Source: Ignavibacteria bacterium
Lineage (GTDB): Bacteria > Bacteroidota > Ignavibacteria > Tepidaquicellales > Tepidaquicellaceae
Assembly (NCBI GenBank): GCA_019694675.1
Contig: JAIBBK010000039.1
Location: 1 to 37,282, forward strand
Length of the DNA: 37,282 bases
Direction: 5' to 3'
Shown: in pieces, positions 25,507-34,724 of the stretch
How the letters are laid out: every line of letters starts with the position of its first letter
Numbering within the stretch: the stretch's first letter is position 1
Program-made: the position numbers and the translations under genes
Notes under the pieces: generated by a model
Seen by the model: the letters and a program-made list of their open reading frames with translations, nothing else
Databases searched by the model: none
Told to the model about the DNA's origin: nothing

Positions 25507-26985
25507 TTATCTATTCCCGGATATTAACTTTATAGTATTCCGTTTTAAGTCATCGTATGCACCATTATCTTGATTGCTGAAAACGATAACCGTTATTTCC
25601 TGATCGGGGAAATATCGAAACTCGAAATTAACACCTTTAGCTGTGCCTCCATGTCCATAAGTTTTTTCCTTACCATAAGTTTGAATGATAAATCCGTATC
25701 CATAATCCTCAGTTACTTCATAACCTTTGTTTTGAACTTCAATCATATTTTGAAATGTCTCAGAGGAAACAATACGGTTGGTTACAAGCGCATCGGAAAA
25801 GCTGAGCATATCACGGACATTTGAATAAGCACCTCCTGCAGAACTACCTCTTCCTGTACCTCTTTCAACAGTTATCCATTTGTTGTCTTTCTCACTTCGT
25901 ACCAAAGGTGTTACGGTGTTCTCATGATTGGTATAGAAAAAACCACTATTATTCATATTTGCCTTGTCAAAAATATTTTCCTTTACAAAAGTGAAGTAAT
26001 CCATTCCTGAAACTTTTTCCACTATTGCTCCCAGCAAAATGTAATTTGAATTGTTATATTCATATTCATTACCGGCATCTTCTTTCAATCCGACTTCCAA
26101 AACCATTTTTAAATGATCGCCAATGGAATCAGCCCTGCTAAAGGCTTCACTTGTTTGTCCCCACCAATACTGCGCCACACCTGAGGTATGTGTAAGCAAA
26201 TTATGAATAGTTATCTTATCTGCTTTTGCTTTGTCAGCAAAGCCTCCAATGTATTTGGTAATATTATCATTATAATTGATCTTGTTCTCTTCTGCTAATT
26301 TGGCTATGCAAAGGGCTGTAAACATTTTGCCCCCTGAAGCAATACCAAACAAAGAATTTTTATCAATTGGCAATGTTCTCTCCAAATCCGAATATCCAAA
26401 ATACCTTTCGAAAAGTATCTTATTGCCTTTTGCAATTAAAATACTCCCGGATAAATCATTTTCAGATTGCAGCTTTGAAACATAACTGTCTAACCATCTA
26501 AGTGTTTCTTCATGCTCTATTACCCCATTAGGAAGGTTAATGGGTTCAGAAACTTCGGCTACAAAAGCCAGTCTGGTTATCTTTTGAGTTGGTGGATTAT
26601 CCACATATAACTGGAAATCTTTCCACATCACTTCGTCCTTTTTCTTTGCATAAATGTGCATCACATAAACAGTCCCTGACGGCCTGTCAAACTGGTTGAT
26701 TTCTGAGTGATGAAAGTCTAAAGGTGAATAAGAAGTGTTGAGGGTTTTGAAAAGATCCACTAACCCATCTACACCTTTCTCAGCAATTAGCTTGTCAGCA
26801 AAAACCTGTAAGACAATTTCTTTTTGCCTTTCTTCGGAAGTGGAGTTAATCCCTTCAACAAATAGATCACCGATACTTTTTTCGTTTACTTTCATTTCAC
26901 TCTGACAATAAACTTTAGTTATGGTCAAAGCAAGTATCATACAAAAATGAACTGCTCTTTTCATATTTATCTTATTAAGATTCAA
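25507..26985 (-). CDS. Serine hydrolase (class C beta-lactamase / penicillin-binding-like fold)
   Basis: 492 aa. Signal peptide with VHFCMILALTITKVYC ending near residue 27; a Cys follows closely (VYCQS), so it may be a lipoprotein. The first ~150 residues are an extra domain. Catalytic landmarks follow: S217-G-G-K220 in IASGGKMFTAL, Y310-N-N312 in YEYNNSNY, and H445-G-G447 in YGHGGTAKG. The family includes esterases, D-aminopeptidases and beta-lactamase-like proteins; true antibiotic resistance is uncommon. It probably acts outside the cytoplasmic membrane. It stands alone between attC-like sites (25365-25497 and 27007-27056). Confidence 0.85.
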   Translation of the reverse strand: MNLNKINMKRAVHFCMILALTITKVYCQSEMKVNEKSIGDLFVEGINSTSEERQKEIVLQVFADKLIAEKGVDGLVDLFKTLNTSYSPLDFHHSEINQFDRPSGTVYVMHIYAKKKDEVMWKDFQLYVDNPPTQKITRLAFVAEVSEPINLPNGVIEHEETLRWLDSYVSKLQSENDLSGSILIAKGNKILFERYFGYSDLERTLPIDKNSLFGIASGGKMFTALCIAKLAEENKINYNDNITKYIGGFADKAKADKITIHNLLTHTSGVAQYWWGQTSEAFSRADSIGDHLKMVLEVGLKEDAGNEYEYNNSNYILLGAIVEKVSGMDYFTFVKENIFDKANMNNSGFFYTNHENTVTPLVRSEKDNKWITVERGTGRGSSAGGAYSNVRDMLSFSDALVTNRIVSSETFQNMIEVQNKGYEVTEDYGYGFIIQTYGKEKTYGHGGTAKGVNFEFRYFPDQEITVIVFSNQDNGAYDDLKRNTIKLISGNR

Positions 26986-27006
26986 AAATTTTTACGTTTG
27001 AATTTC

Positions 27007-27056
27007 CGCTAACGTTTGGAGGCTTCGTGCATTGGCGGATTATCAGCACAAAAGTT
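27007..27056 (-). other. attC-like site, left half only
   Basis: GCTAACGTTTGGAGGCTTCG, GCATTGGCGGATTATCAGCA, AAAGTTCAAACGAAC matches the left half of the site at 5902-6034. It lies 22 bp upstream of the serine hydrolase start. The right half is not found before the inverted repeat at 27070. Confidence 0.45.
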
Positions 27057-27069
27057 CAAACGAACATTG

Positions 27070-27419
27070 CTGTCCAAAACGTTTTTTGAATTTCGAAAAT
27101 TCTTTCGAAATCAAAACGGAAAAGTTGGAAATATTCGGTTCGGAAAAACCAACCCGCTCGCCTGGCCAGTATATAATTTGTCTCATAGAACAAACGGCGG
27201 ACAGGCCTCAGCCTATTTGGCGTTAAGAAATTGCGGGGGACGGCGTGAGCCTGTCCTGAGCCTGCCGAAGGGTTTCTTTGCTACGCTTTCTGGCGCCTGT
27301 CCATAGTCATGCTGAGCCTGTCGAAGCGTGCGAGGAGTCGCTAAAAAGAAAGCGGAATAACTTCTAGCAGCATACTTCGTCACACTTTTCACCTAAAGAA
27401 TTTCAAACGTTTTGGACAG
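27070..27419. repeat. 350-bp segment bounded by a ~20-bp inverted repeat
   Basis: CTGTCCAAAACGTTT plus TTTGAATTT (27070-27092) is repeated inverted as AATTTCAAACGTTTTGGACAG (27399-27419). Between them lie a TTTCGAAAATTCTTTCGAAA palindrome and two copies of CTGAGCCTG[CT]CGAAG (27256 and 27313). No gene is visible. It could be a mobile or MITE-like element, but only one copy is seen. Confidence 0.45.
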
Positions 27420-27459
27420 ATATGGTAAGACAATCATGTTACCCGCGATTGTCGCTCAA

Positions 27460-30090
27460 TCATCTGATGAGATTTAATTTAATTGATCTCGACAGATTAC
27501 CGGAATTGAGTTTGAGAAAGTAAATGCCCGCCGGCAACTCGTTACCGTTTTCATCCGTTGCGTTCCAGACTATCTCATGCGAGCCGTTAGTGAGATCGCC
27601 GTAAAAAAGATCGCTGACCTTCTGACCAAGTGAATTGTAAATGACCAACTTTACCATCCCCGTAACTGCGAGATCAAACCTTATGGTTGTCGAAGGATTA
27701 AAAGGGTTTGGATAGTTCTGATACAATGTGAATTTGTCCGGCAGTTCATTCAATGTAGTTTGCAGGGAAACGACTGCGTCAATCGCCTTCGCCTTCCAGA
27801 CACCGCGCCCGATCGTTGCTATTCTCAGTGTCCTGTCAACCGGATGATAGTGAATGTCGTAGGTCCTGACGATTGGAAGTCCTTCGTTGAATTCAAACCA
27901 ATTCTTTCCTCCGTTCGTTGTTGCGTAAACACCAAGTTCGGTTGCAATGTACAAGTGCTCTCTGTTCACCGGACTTACCGCAATTGCATACACAAATATG
28001 TCCGGAAGATCTCCCGAGATGTTTGACCAGGTCTCTCCGAAATCTGTCGACCTCTTAACGTGATCCTGATTGACCTGTGAACTGTTCCTTGTTGCATACA
28101 GAGTGCCAGAATTTGAAGGATCAGTTTCCAGATCAGTCACCCTCCATGTAGGAATAGACGAGTGTGTCACCTGCACCCAGGCGTCTCCCCCGTTTGAAGA
28201 TTTCCAGAATGACCAGGTGCTGTTGTCATAGGCATGTCCGTAGATGTAATTGGGATCGGACTTATCGATTGCGAGCGTTATGATATTGGGAATGTTTGCA
28301 ATCGGCTGCCACAGAAGTCCGCCGTTGGTTGTCTTGTAGATCTTCGCTATGCTTGATGTGAACAAAGTGCCGGAGTTTTCCGGATGCATTATCAATGGAG
28401 CTATGATCGCTCCCTGCTCTGCAATGCCGTTCTGAATATTGAACGTTGTCTGTGGAGTCAGGCCGCCGTTGGTTGATTTCTTATGAACGCCAAGAAAGAA
28501 GTCACCGTAGAAAATGTTGTTGTTAGCATGATCCACGATGACATTTGTTCCGTCATTGTCAGACCATCTTTTCCAGAATGTGTTTCCGTTTGCATTATTC
28601 AGTCTCTGAAGGCCATGGTCCTGAAATCCTGCAATGATAAGATTGGTATCGTTCGGTGAGCTGCCAACCCTATAAATCTGCGCGGTCACCAGGTCTGTGT
28701 TGAATTTGTTCCACCATGCTCCTCTGTTGGTTGACTTCTGCACTCCGCCGTCATTAAATACATATATGACATCATCATTCTGAGGATGATAGCCGACATC
28801 CCATTGATCAACATAGGTTTTGCCCGTGAAGCTGAAATTACTGTTGGCGAACACATCCATCTGAATCCAGTTTGCTCCTCCGTTTGTTGTACGCCAGAAC
28901 TGAACTCCGCCATAGAACACGAGGTTTGGATCACTCGGGTGAATGCTCACAACATTTACAAACCACCCCTGGCACAAAGTTGGGTTGCTCGGCTGACACA
29001 GCACATTGGGAGCATTTGCAATCTGAACCCAATTGTCACCGGCGTTTGTAGTCTTGAATAAACCAAGCGACCCGAAACTGTTTGCATCGGAGAATGATAC
29101 ATACAGAATCTCGGGATTGCTCCGTGAAATTGATATAGTTGACAAACCGACAGAAGAACCTTGAGGAAGATTACCTGACAGCAAGAACCAGTTCGTCCCG
29201 CCGTTTGTCGATTTGTAAACGCCGTTGTTTCTCAGCACAGTATAAAGTGTGTTCGGAGATACCGGATCTATCGCAAGTGACACGGCTCTTCCGTTAATCA
29301 GTAAAGTCCAGTCAATGCCGGAATTAGTTGAAACCCAAACACCGTTACTTGCCGCCATGAACACAGAGTCCCGGCTTCCGGGTTTATACAAAACTTTTGA
29401 TACGGATATATTTTGTGAAACATTGAAGTTGAAATTTGATGTGTTCCATGTAATTCCCCTGTCGGTTGATCTGAGCAAACCAACACCCGGACCCAGCGTC
29501 TGAGAAATGAACCTGTCATTACCGGTTCCGGCGAGCATCAGGTTCCTGTCTGCAGGATTGATCTCAATGTCGGAAATTATCATGGACGGAAGTTCGTCAG
29601 TCATAGACTCCCATACATTGCCGCCGTTGGTAGATCTCCATATACCGCCGGATGAGGAACCGCTCCAGATTATTTCCGGATCTTCGGGATCAAATGCATG
29701 CGATGTCATTCTTCCTCCGAATGAATCAATGGAGTTAGGGCCGAGATTGATCCACATCGAAGCGGGGAAGTAATTTTCGCTGTTTAGATTTGCCAACCTG
29801 ATTTGTTTGAACTGCTCCCACCTTCTTTCTTCAAGCATCGGGAAATTCGCTGCTGAGTTCAGGCTGTAGAATGTTCTCTCCTCAAGGTACTGCTTGTAGC
29901 CCGTTCCTTTAGTGTTAAGTCCTTTCGAAATGTATTTTTCATTAAAGAACTGATCCAAATGTTCGAAGCTTTTTTCAATTGCGTTAAGCTCTGTGCCGGC
30001 AGCGGAAGAATCCCTTTGGCTCTGTGCCGAAACTACAGAAGTAACATTCAGCAAAAGAGCAAGTGCGATTGATGCGATACGACTTTTCAT
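27460..30090 (-). CDS. Large secreted Asp-box (VPS10/sortilin-like) propeller with T9SS tail
   Basis: 876 aa. Signal peptide MKSRIASIALALLLNVTSVV. About eleven Asp-box motifs run through the body (RSTNGGNVWE, RSTDRGITWN, VSTNSGIDWT, KSTNGGTNWF, KTTNAGDNWV, RTTNGGANWI, KSTNRGAWWN, KTTNGGLLWQ, KSSNGGDAWV, RSTDFGETWS, ATTNGGKNWF). This is typical of sortilin/VPS10 or glycosyl hydrolase-74-like propellers. I see no catalytic residues, so it may be a binding protein. The C-terminus has NYPNPFNPSTTIRFDLAVTG and LNLIR, a T9SS sorting domain with a FlgD-like part (WNATDENGNELPAGIYFLK). The gene is 13 bp downstream of its TetR partner. Confidence 0.9.
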   Translation of the reverse strand: MKSRIASIALALLLNVTSVVSAQSQRDSSAAGTELNAIEKSFEHLDQFFNEKYISKGLNTKGTGYKQYLEERTFYSLNSAANFPMLEERRWEQFKQIRLANLNSENYFPASMWINLGPNSIDSFGGRMTSHAFDPEDPEIIWSGSSSGGIWRSTNGGNVWESMTDELPSMIISDIEINPADRNLMLAGTGNDRFISQTLGPGVGLLRSTDRGITWNTSNFNFNVSQNISVSKVLYKPGSRDSVFMAASNGVWVSTNSGIDWTLLINGRAVSLAIDPVSPNTLYTVLRNNGVYKSTNGGTNWFLLSGNLPQGSSVGLSTISISRSNPEILYVSFSDANSFGSLGLFKTTNAGDNWVQIANAPNVLCQPSNPTLCQGWFVNVVSIHPSDPNLVFYGGVQFWRTTNGGANWIQMDVFANSNFSFTGKTYVDQWDVGYHPQNDDVIYVFNDGGVQKSTNRGAWWNKFNTDLVTAQIYRVGSSPNDTNLIIAGFQDHGLQRLNNANGNTFWKRWSDNDGTNVIVDHANNNIFYGDFFLGVHKKSTNGGLTPQTTFNIQNGIAEQGAIIAPLIMHPENSGTLFTSSIAKIYKTTNGGLLWQPIANIPNIITLAIDKSDPNYIYGHAYDNSTWSFWKSSNGGDAWVQVTHSSIPTWRVTDLETDPSNSGTLYATRNSSQVNQDHVKRSTDFGETWSNISGDLPDIFVYAIAVSPVNREHLYIATELGVYATTNGGKNWFEFNEGLPIVRTYDIHYHPVDRTLRIATIGRGVWKAKAIDAVVSLQTTLNELPDKFTLYQNYPNPFNPSTTIRFDLAVTGMVKLVIYNSLGQKVSDLFYGDLTNGSHEIVWNATDENGNELPAGIYFLKLNSGNLSRSIKLNLIR

Positions 30091-30103
30091 TGGGCAATGC
30101 TTT

Positions 30104-30709
30104 TCATTTATAGATCAGATTGATGTAATTTCTGATCAGGTTCAATTGATGTTTCTTGTTTCTGAAATTCTTCAGCCCCACGAAATACAATCTGTATATT
30201 CCGTTCACGAGCGCTATCAGATGCGATGTTACCTCCGCAGGATCAATGTTCTCTTTGAGCAGGCCTTTCTTGAAAGATGACCTGAGAGCATTATGGATCG
30301 TGTCTTCCAAAGATCTGTTCATCTTGTCCGTTACCGGCAACGAAAAATTCTCCGGATCCTGCTCCATCCTGAACCATCTCAGCTTTATGAAGTCTCTGTA
30401 TCTTTCGTTGCTGAAGAAGTTCTCGATTATGTCATTGAGTATCTGCTCCAGTAGGGATCTTTCATTGGGTCCGCTTTTTCTGATCCTGTTCAATGCTTCG
30501 ATTCTCTGTTCCTGCTCCATCTTTATAATGTTTCTGAACACTTCATCCTTATCTTTAAAATGCCAGTAGAATGCGCCGCGAGTCATGTTTAAGGAGCTGA
30601 CAATATCCTCAACGGTTGTCCGCGAGTAGCCTTTATCCAGAAAGACCTTGAGGGCAGCATCGATTATTTTCCCCCTTGTCTTCAAAGCATCTTCTTTAGT
30701 CTTTCTCAT
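30104..30709 (-). CDS. TetR/AcrR family regulator (paired with the Asp-box propeller)
   Basis: 201 aa. Helix-turn-helix TVEDIVSSLNMTRGAFYWHF in the N-terminal third; C-terminal domain typical of AcrR. Its operator-like palindrome lies 9 bp upstream. The stop is 13 bp above the propeller start, so one operon. It is only moderately similar to the TetR at 21241-21906, so this pair is a parallel arrangement rather than a recent copy. Confidence 0.9.
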   Translation of the reverse strand: MRKTKEDALKTRGKIIDAALKVFLDKGYSRTTVEDIVSSLNMTRGAFYWHFKDKDEVFRNIIKMEQEQRIEALNRIRKSGPNERSLLEQILNDIIENFFSNERYRDFIKLRWFRMEQDPENFSLPVTDKMNRSLEDTIHNALRSSFKKGLLKENIDPAEVTSHLIALVNGIYRLYFVGLKNFRNKKHQLNLIRNYINLIYK

Positions 30710-30717
30710 CTGCAGTA

Positions 30718-30745
30718 ATTATACATACGTGAATGTATGTATAAT
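30718..30745. promoter_or_regulatory. TetR operator candidate (AcrR-like)
   Basis: ATTATACATAC (30718-30728), GTGAAT, GTATGTATAAT (30735-30745): perfect 11-bp arms. The part TACATAC-GTGAATGTATGTA is close to the E. coli AcrR operator as I recall it (TACATACATTTGTGAATG then TATGTA), only with a shorter spacer. Confidence 0.78.
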
Positions 30746-30892
30746 AGTTTCGTCTGTCAACATAAAATTTGAAGGTTGGAGGAATTAACCGGTTCAGAAA
30801 CGGAGCGGAATTTTTCGCAGTAATTCAAATGAGGACTGCTGCTGGGTTTGAATTCAATCCCCTCATTATCACAAAAGGAGCCCCGACATTCT

Positions 30893-30928
30893 AAAAGAAA
30901 AAACCCGGTCAGACTCCTGACCGGGTTT
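30893..30928 (-). terminator. Rho-independent terminator after the beta-helix gene
   Basis: AAACCCGGTCAG (30901-30912), loop ACTC, CTGACCGGGTTT (30917-30928): a 12-bp perfect stem. On the minus strand it is followed by TTTCTTTT, 33 bp after the gene's stop codon. Confidence 0.85.
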
Positions 30929-30960
30929 GGAAAAAACTATGAATCACAATTACCGAAGTG

Positions 30961-33747
30961 TCATGGCCTCACAACACCGACAAAGTTTGATGCATTGTTG
31001 TCGGCGTATGCTGCGTCAGTTGCGTCAACCGAACCGTCACAGTTCAGGTCAGTACTTGTATATCCAGTAACAAAATTGTACGCGTCATTGTCAATCAACG
31101 AAGCGTCTCCGGCGTCAACAATACCGTCCTGATTGGCATCACCTGTATAGAAAGAGTACTTGCCGGCCACAAGTATCATGTTGTTTCCGAAAGCCTGTGT
31201 AGCGGCGGAAGTGAAGTTAAAATTAAGAACTCCGGAAGCGAACACTTCACCGCCGGACTTGCTCCAGGTTTCTATGGAATTTCTGTGCCGTACCACGATA
31301 TAGTAATTCACTCCATCAAGAGCTTTGGGGAAATTCAAGGATACCGTGCCGGTCGGACTCAGATAACCGGAGGCAGTGTCAACTATACTAAAAGGAGCAG
31401 TTGTATTTCTGAGCTGAACTCTTACAGTATCTTGCATTGGCGAACAAGCTTCAAGATTCACAGTCAGGTTCAGAACAGATAGCGTAAAAGCATTTGTCTC
31501 ATCCGCGCCTTTGTAAGGATAAGTTGAGCTGCGCACATCTCCGTCATAATCATTTGAAATGCCCACCGGCTCACCGACAAGATTGAGATCTCCGATTGAT
31601 GCTCCCGTTAAGTGAAGATCACCCGCGGATGGATTTGTAAAGTTTACATTTACCGATCTTGAGTTGTGTTCTCTTGGTGTAACCCGGTTAATGTAATCAT
31701 TGATCGTCTGATCAGAGTTTATTCCGTCTGCAAAAATCAGAACATTAGTTGACGGTGCTCCGCAATAGAAAAGGTTATGGTTGGAAACGTTCGAGAAGTT
31801 TTGAAGATCTGAACTGCTTCTTCTGTAAGCAACAGTCTGCCCGCTTATGCTTCCAGGTGCAGAAAGGTTTACAATAATGTTGTTTCGAAGATCAAGTGCA
31901 GCAGTGGTTGATGTTGTGCTGGTGCTGATCCATAGACCGGCTGATCCAAATGAGGTCCCTCCAGATGCATTAAGATGAACAGTATTGTGGTAGATCTTAA
32001 TGCTGCTGTTTGCGGCGGTACTTGTGCTGTTAATTCCAAAGACACCGTTGGCACTTCCGGAGTTTGGAGATTTTATGTCGGAAATGAAATTGTTGTAGAT
32101 TGATATGGCTGTTCCGGAAGAAACCCAGCAGCCGCCCGCAGTTCCGCTTGCGCCGGTATTCATGATGTTGTAGATCTTATTGCTGTGTATCAACGATTGA
32201 TCACCTTTTGTGCTGTAGATCCCGTATGCACCTCCGGTCGTTGTGTTACCGCTGACACAGTTTATTCCGTGGATCAGATTGTTGTTTACAATTTTGGGCG
32301 CTGCTGCAGAGTTAATCCTGATACCTACTGCGAGCATTGAAGCAGATGTACCCGAACCGCCAATTGTCAGGTTGTAAAATGAATTGTTGTTAACATATTC
32401 AGTCGGCGGAGTATTGTTGTTCAGATAGCCATAGATACTGCTAGCGCTCGTGCCGGAAGAATTAGGAATGGAATTGTTGTATGCCCGATTTGAATCACAC
32501 TCGACATTTGAATTGCTTGCCCAGATACAGGTCAGAGAACCGCTTGCTCCGGTCTTTTGATTACCATATATCTCATTAGACCTGATAATCAATTTGCCAT
32601 AAGAGCCAAACCCGTAGATCATGATTGAAGAACCTGTTCCGGCGAGGACATTATTCCTGACAGTATTATTATACATGTAAACATAATTGGAGGCAGCAAC
32701 CGCATCATGAGTGATTGCATAAAATGATGAAGTGTTTTGAGCAGCGCTACAATTTTCCACTGTGTTGTTGTGAATAAGCACCGAGTCACCTGTTGCAAGA
32801 GCTCTGATACCGTATGTTGAACTTGAAGAGGCGGCTGAAGACACAGTGACTTGATTATATGCCACTTCGTAATTCTTCGAATTTGAAGCTGTGCCAAAAA
32901 CATTTGTTATGATTCCGGCAACTGCGTTTGCAGTACCCGCACCTCCGTTGATCACATTGTTGTTGATCTTTGCAAAGGTCTGACCTTCCAGCCTGATTCC
33001 TTCGGCTGCTACAGTGCTTCCTCCCCAGTTTGTAATCATGTTGGCGTTCTCTCCTGCTACACCGATTTCATTATACATGTCCCTGGATGTTGACGGCGAC
33101 TGCACAAGGATACCTCTGTACACCTGAGATATGTTGTTCCCGAAAATTCTGTTATAGTTGTTCTGGCCGTTTGAGTCCAAAGCAACTACAACATTCCCGC
33201 TGGTATCCCTGTTCAGGATCACAATTCCAACACTAACAGTGTATGATTTTTGAAGCGTGACTGAACAATTTTTAATTACGGAATGATGAGTGCCGTCTGT
33301 TGCTGATGCTCTCAACAGAGCATACCCCCACTCCATTCTTTCATTGCTTTCACCTGTATTCGGATCATAAATATCTATCGCGTCAAATGTAATATAATCC
33401 GCGCCTGATAATTTTATAATTCCGTCGGAGAATGCTGAAGTTCCGGGAGCCGCGACTATCAAAGGATTCGAACCGGCTCCGCTCTTCTGAAATGTAACAG
33501 TGTTTGCCGAAGTCGGCAGATTGCTGGTAATTGAGATTACTATGTTTGAGGCTGTGTCAATATGTCCTGCAGCTATATTGAATACAACACCACCTGTACC
33601 GACTCCCTGAGAATTTAGATCGGCTATAGCTTCGGGAATGCCGGGATAATCGCCGGGCACGGATTTATTTCCGGTTAACTGAGCATTTGAACTTGTTCCG
33701 CTTACAAGCCCGATCATAATTAGCATTGCTGTGAAAAGAGATTTCAT
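30961..33747 (-). CDS. Secreted right-handed beta-helix protein with dockerin-like C-terminus
   Basis: 928 aa. Signal peptide MKSLFTAMLIMIGLVSGTSS (ending NAQ). The body is a long run of beta-helix repeats rich in 'N-N-x-I/V' and short Asn/Ser-rich turns (NNVINGGAG, IHNNTVENCS, IYNNFISDIKSP, RNNIIVNLSAP), like polysaccharide-binding or -cleaving surface proteins. The last ~60 residues hold two EF-hand-like loops, GDANQDGIVDAGDASLIDND and DLNCDGSVDATDAAYADNNA, the layout of a type I dockerin. There is no T9SS tail. It could bind a cohesin or simply be a calcium-stabilised end; no cohesin is in the window. It is followed by a strong terminator. Confidence 0.85.
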   Translation of the reverse strand: MKSLFTAMLIMIGLVSGTSSNAQLTGNKSVPGDYPGIPEAIADLNSQGVGTGGVVFNIAAGHIDTASNIVISITSNLPTSANTVTFQKSGAGSNPLIVAAPGTSAFSDGIIKLSGADYITFDAIDIYDPNTGESNERMEWGYALLRASATDGTHHSVIKNCSVTLQKSYTVSVGIVILNRDTSGNVVVALDSNGQNNYNRIFGNNISQVYRGILVQSPSTSRDMYNEIGVAGENANMITNWGGSTVAAEGIRLEGQTFAKINNNVINGGAGTANAVAGIITNVFGTASNSKNYEVAYNQVTVSSAASSSSTYGIRALATGDSVLIHNNTVENCSAAQNTSSFYAITHDAVAASNYVYMYNNTVRNNVLAGTGSSIMIYGFGSYGKLIIRSNEIYGNQKTGASGSLTCIWASNSNVECDSNRAYNNSIPNSSGTSASSIYGYLNNNTPPTEYVNNNSFYNLTIGGSGTSASMLAVGIRINSAAAPKIVNNNLIHGINCVSGNTTTGGAYGIYSTKGDQSLIHSNKIYNIMNTGASGTAGGCWVSSGTAISIYNNFISDIKSPNSGSANGVFGINSTSTAANSSIKIYHNTVHLNASGGTSFGSAGLWISTSTTSTTAALDLRNNIIVNLSAPGSISGQTVAYRRSSSDLQNFSNVSNHNLFYCGAPSTNVLIFADGINSDQTINDYINRVTPREHNSRSVNVNFTNPSAGDLHLTGASIGDLNLVGEPVGISNDYDGDVRSSTYPYKGADETNAFTLSVLNLTVNLEACSPMQDTVRVQLRNTTAPFSIVDTASGYLSPTGTVSLNFPKALDGVNYYIVVRHRNSIETWSKSGGEVFASGVLNFNFTSAATQAFGNNMILVAGKYSFYTGDANQDGIVDAGDASLIDNDAYNFVTGYTSTDLNCDGSVDATDAAYADNNASNFVGVVRP

Positions 33748-34263
33748 TGTAGTTTTGCTTGATGTTTAATTAGTTGAAAAAAAGAAAAGACAAACTACCT
33801 ATCCAACTTTTCCCATTCAACACATGGTTTGGATTTTTGCGGGAAAAAAGATTTCTTATGTGAAAGTATATATCGCGGCCTGAATGTTACCGGATTTGAA
33901 GATACTAAAATAAAGGTGGTCGACAACGAAGTGAGAGTTACCAGAGAAGTTCATCATCTCAGCAGGGATTGAAAAGCAATCTTGCAGGCAAAATGTCCGT
34001 CCCAAGCGCCAGCCCGGCCCGATCGCGGAATCACTTGCTAATTGTCTCAATGGTAAAGAAATGAGCAACTAAACTAACCGGCCGAAAATTGACACTCCGT
34101 GCCTGTTCAGGAATAATTTTTGCCGGAAAAAATTACCCTGTTGTGAAAGCTTCTATCGGTGCTTGATTGTCCCGTTTGTTGAGGATCTTAAAGCAGAGAG
34201 GTGAGTGAAGAATATCGAATGACCAATCCGCCGGGCAGATTGCCGGATTCGAATACCTGTTTT

Positions 34264-34338
34264 TTCTCCCTCGTTACGAATCTCCTGATTCGTAACGTTA
34301 CATCATGCGTTCATAATCGGGAGATTGGGAACGAGAAG
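34264..34338. repeat. TTACGAATC palindromic repeat, copy 1
   Basis: CGTTACGAATC (34272-34282), TCCT, GATTCGTAACG (34287-34297) forms an 11-bp stem, followed by AATCGGGAGATTGGGAACGA and GAAG. Copies 2 and 3 are at 36726-36800 and 36888-36962; a fourth partial (GGGAGATTGGGAACGGGAAG) is at 36526-36545. Confidence 0.75.
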
Positions 34339-34678
34339 CTCACAACTTCTTAACAGAAATCAGGATTAGACTGGTTGCTCCTGCAACATTCGGAAGAGTG
34401 CCAATTATCTAACAGCATTCACCTCATTGTCTTCTTTCTGAAAACGTCTTGGACGGCATTGGCTATCGATGATCAAGAGTAAAAGAATTGGCCTTGATGC
34501 TTCCGGTTAAAAAGAATTAACTTTTCAAATATGAAGTTTTCATAGCATATGATGATATTGTCGAATTTTCGTAACTGTGTTATCGGAAACGGACAATTCC
34601 TCAAGAAGTTTATGAATGCAGGTTGAGAGGTGTCTATGAAAAGGGAATCACTGAAATCTAAGGAGTATAAGAATCTAA

Positions 34679-34724
34679 GCACAACAATGTATAAGCGGTA
34701 TTAATTAGACCGCTTGTGTTGTGC
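34679..34724. promoter_or_regulatory. Composite inverted repeat upstream of the GNAT/nitrilase gene
   Basis: GCACAACA (34679-34686) pairs with TGTTGTGC (34717-34724), and inside it AAGCGGT (34693-34699) pairs with ACCGCTT (34709-34715). It lies 44 bp upstream of the start codon. It may be an operator, a terminator for something upstream, or the end of a short element. Confidence 0.5.

Noticed and set aside
25507..26985. Class C beta-lactamase resistance gene
   Set aside because: It has the fold motifs (SxxK, YxN, HGG) but an extra N-terminal domain and HGG instead of KTG; the wider serine hydrolase family is a safer call.
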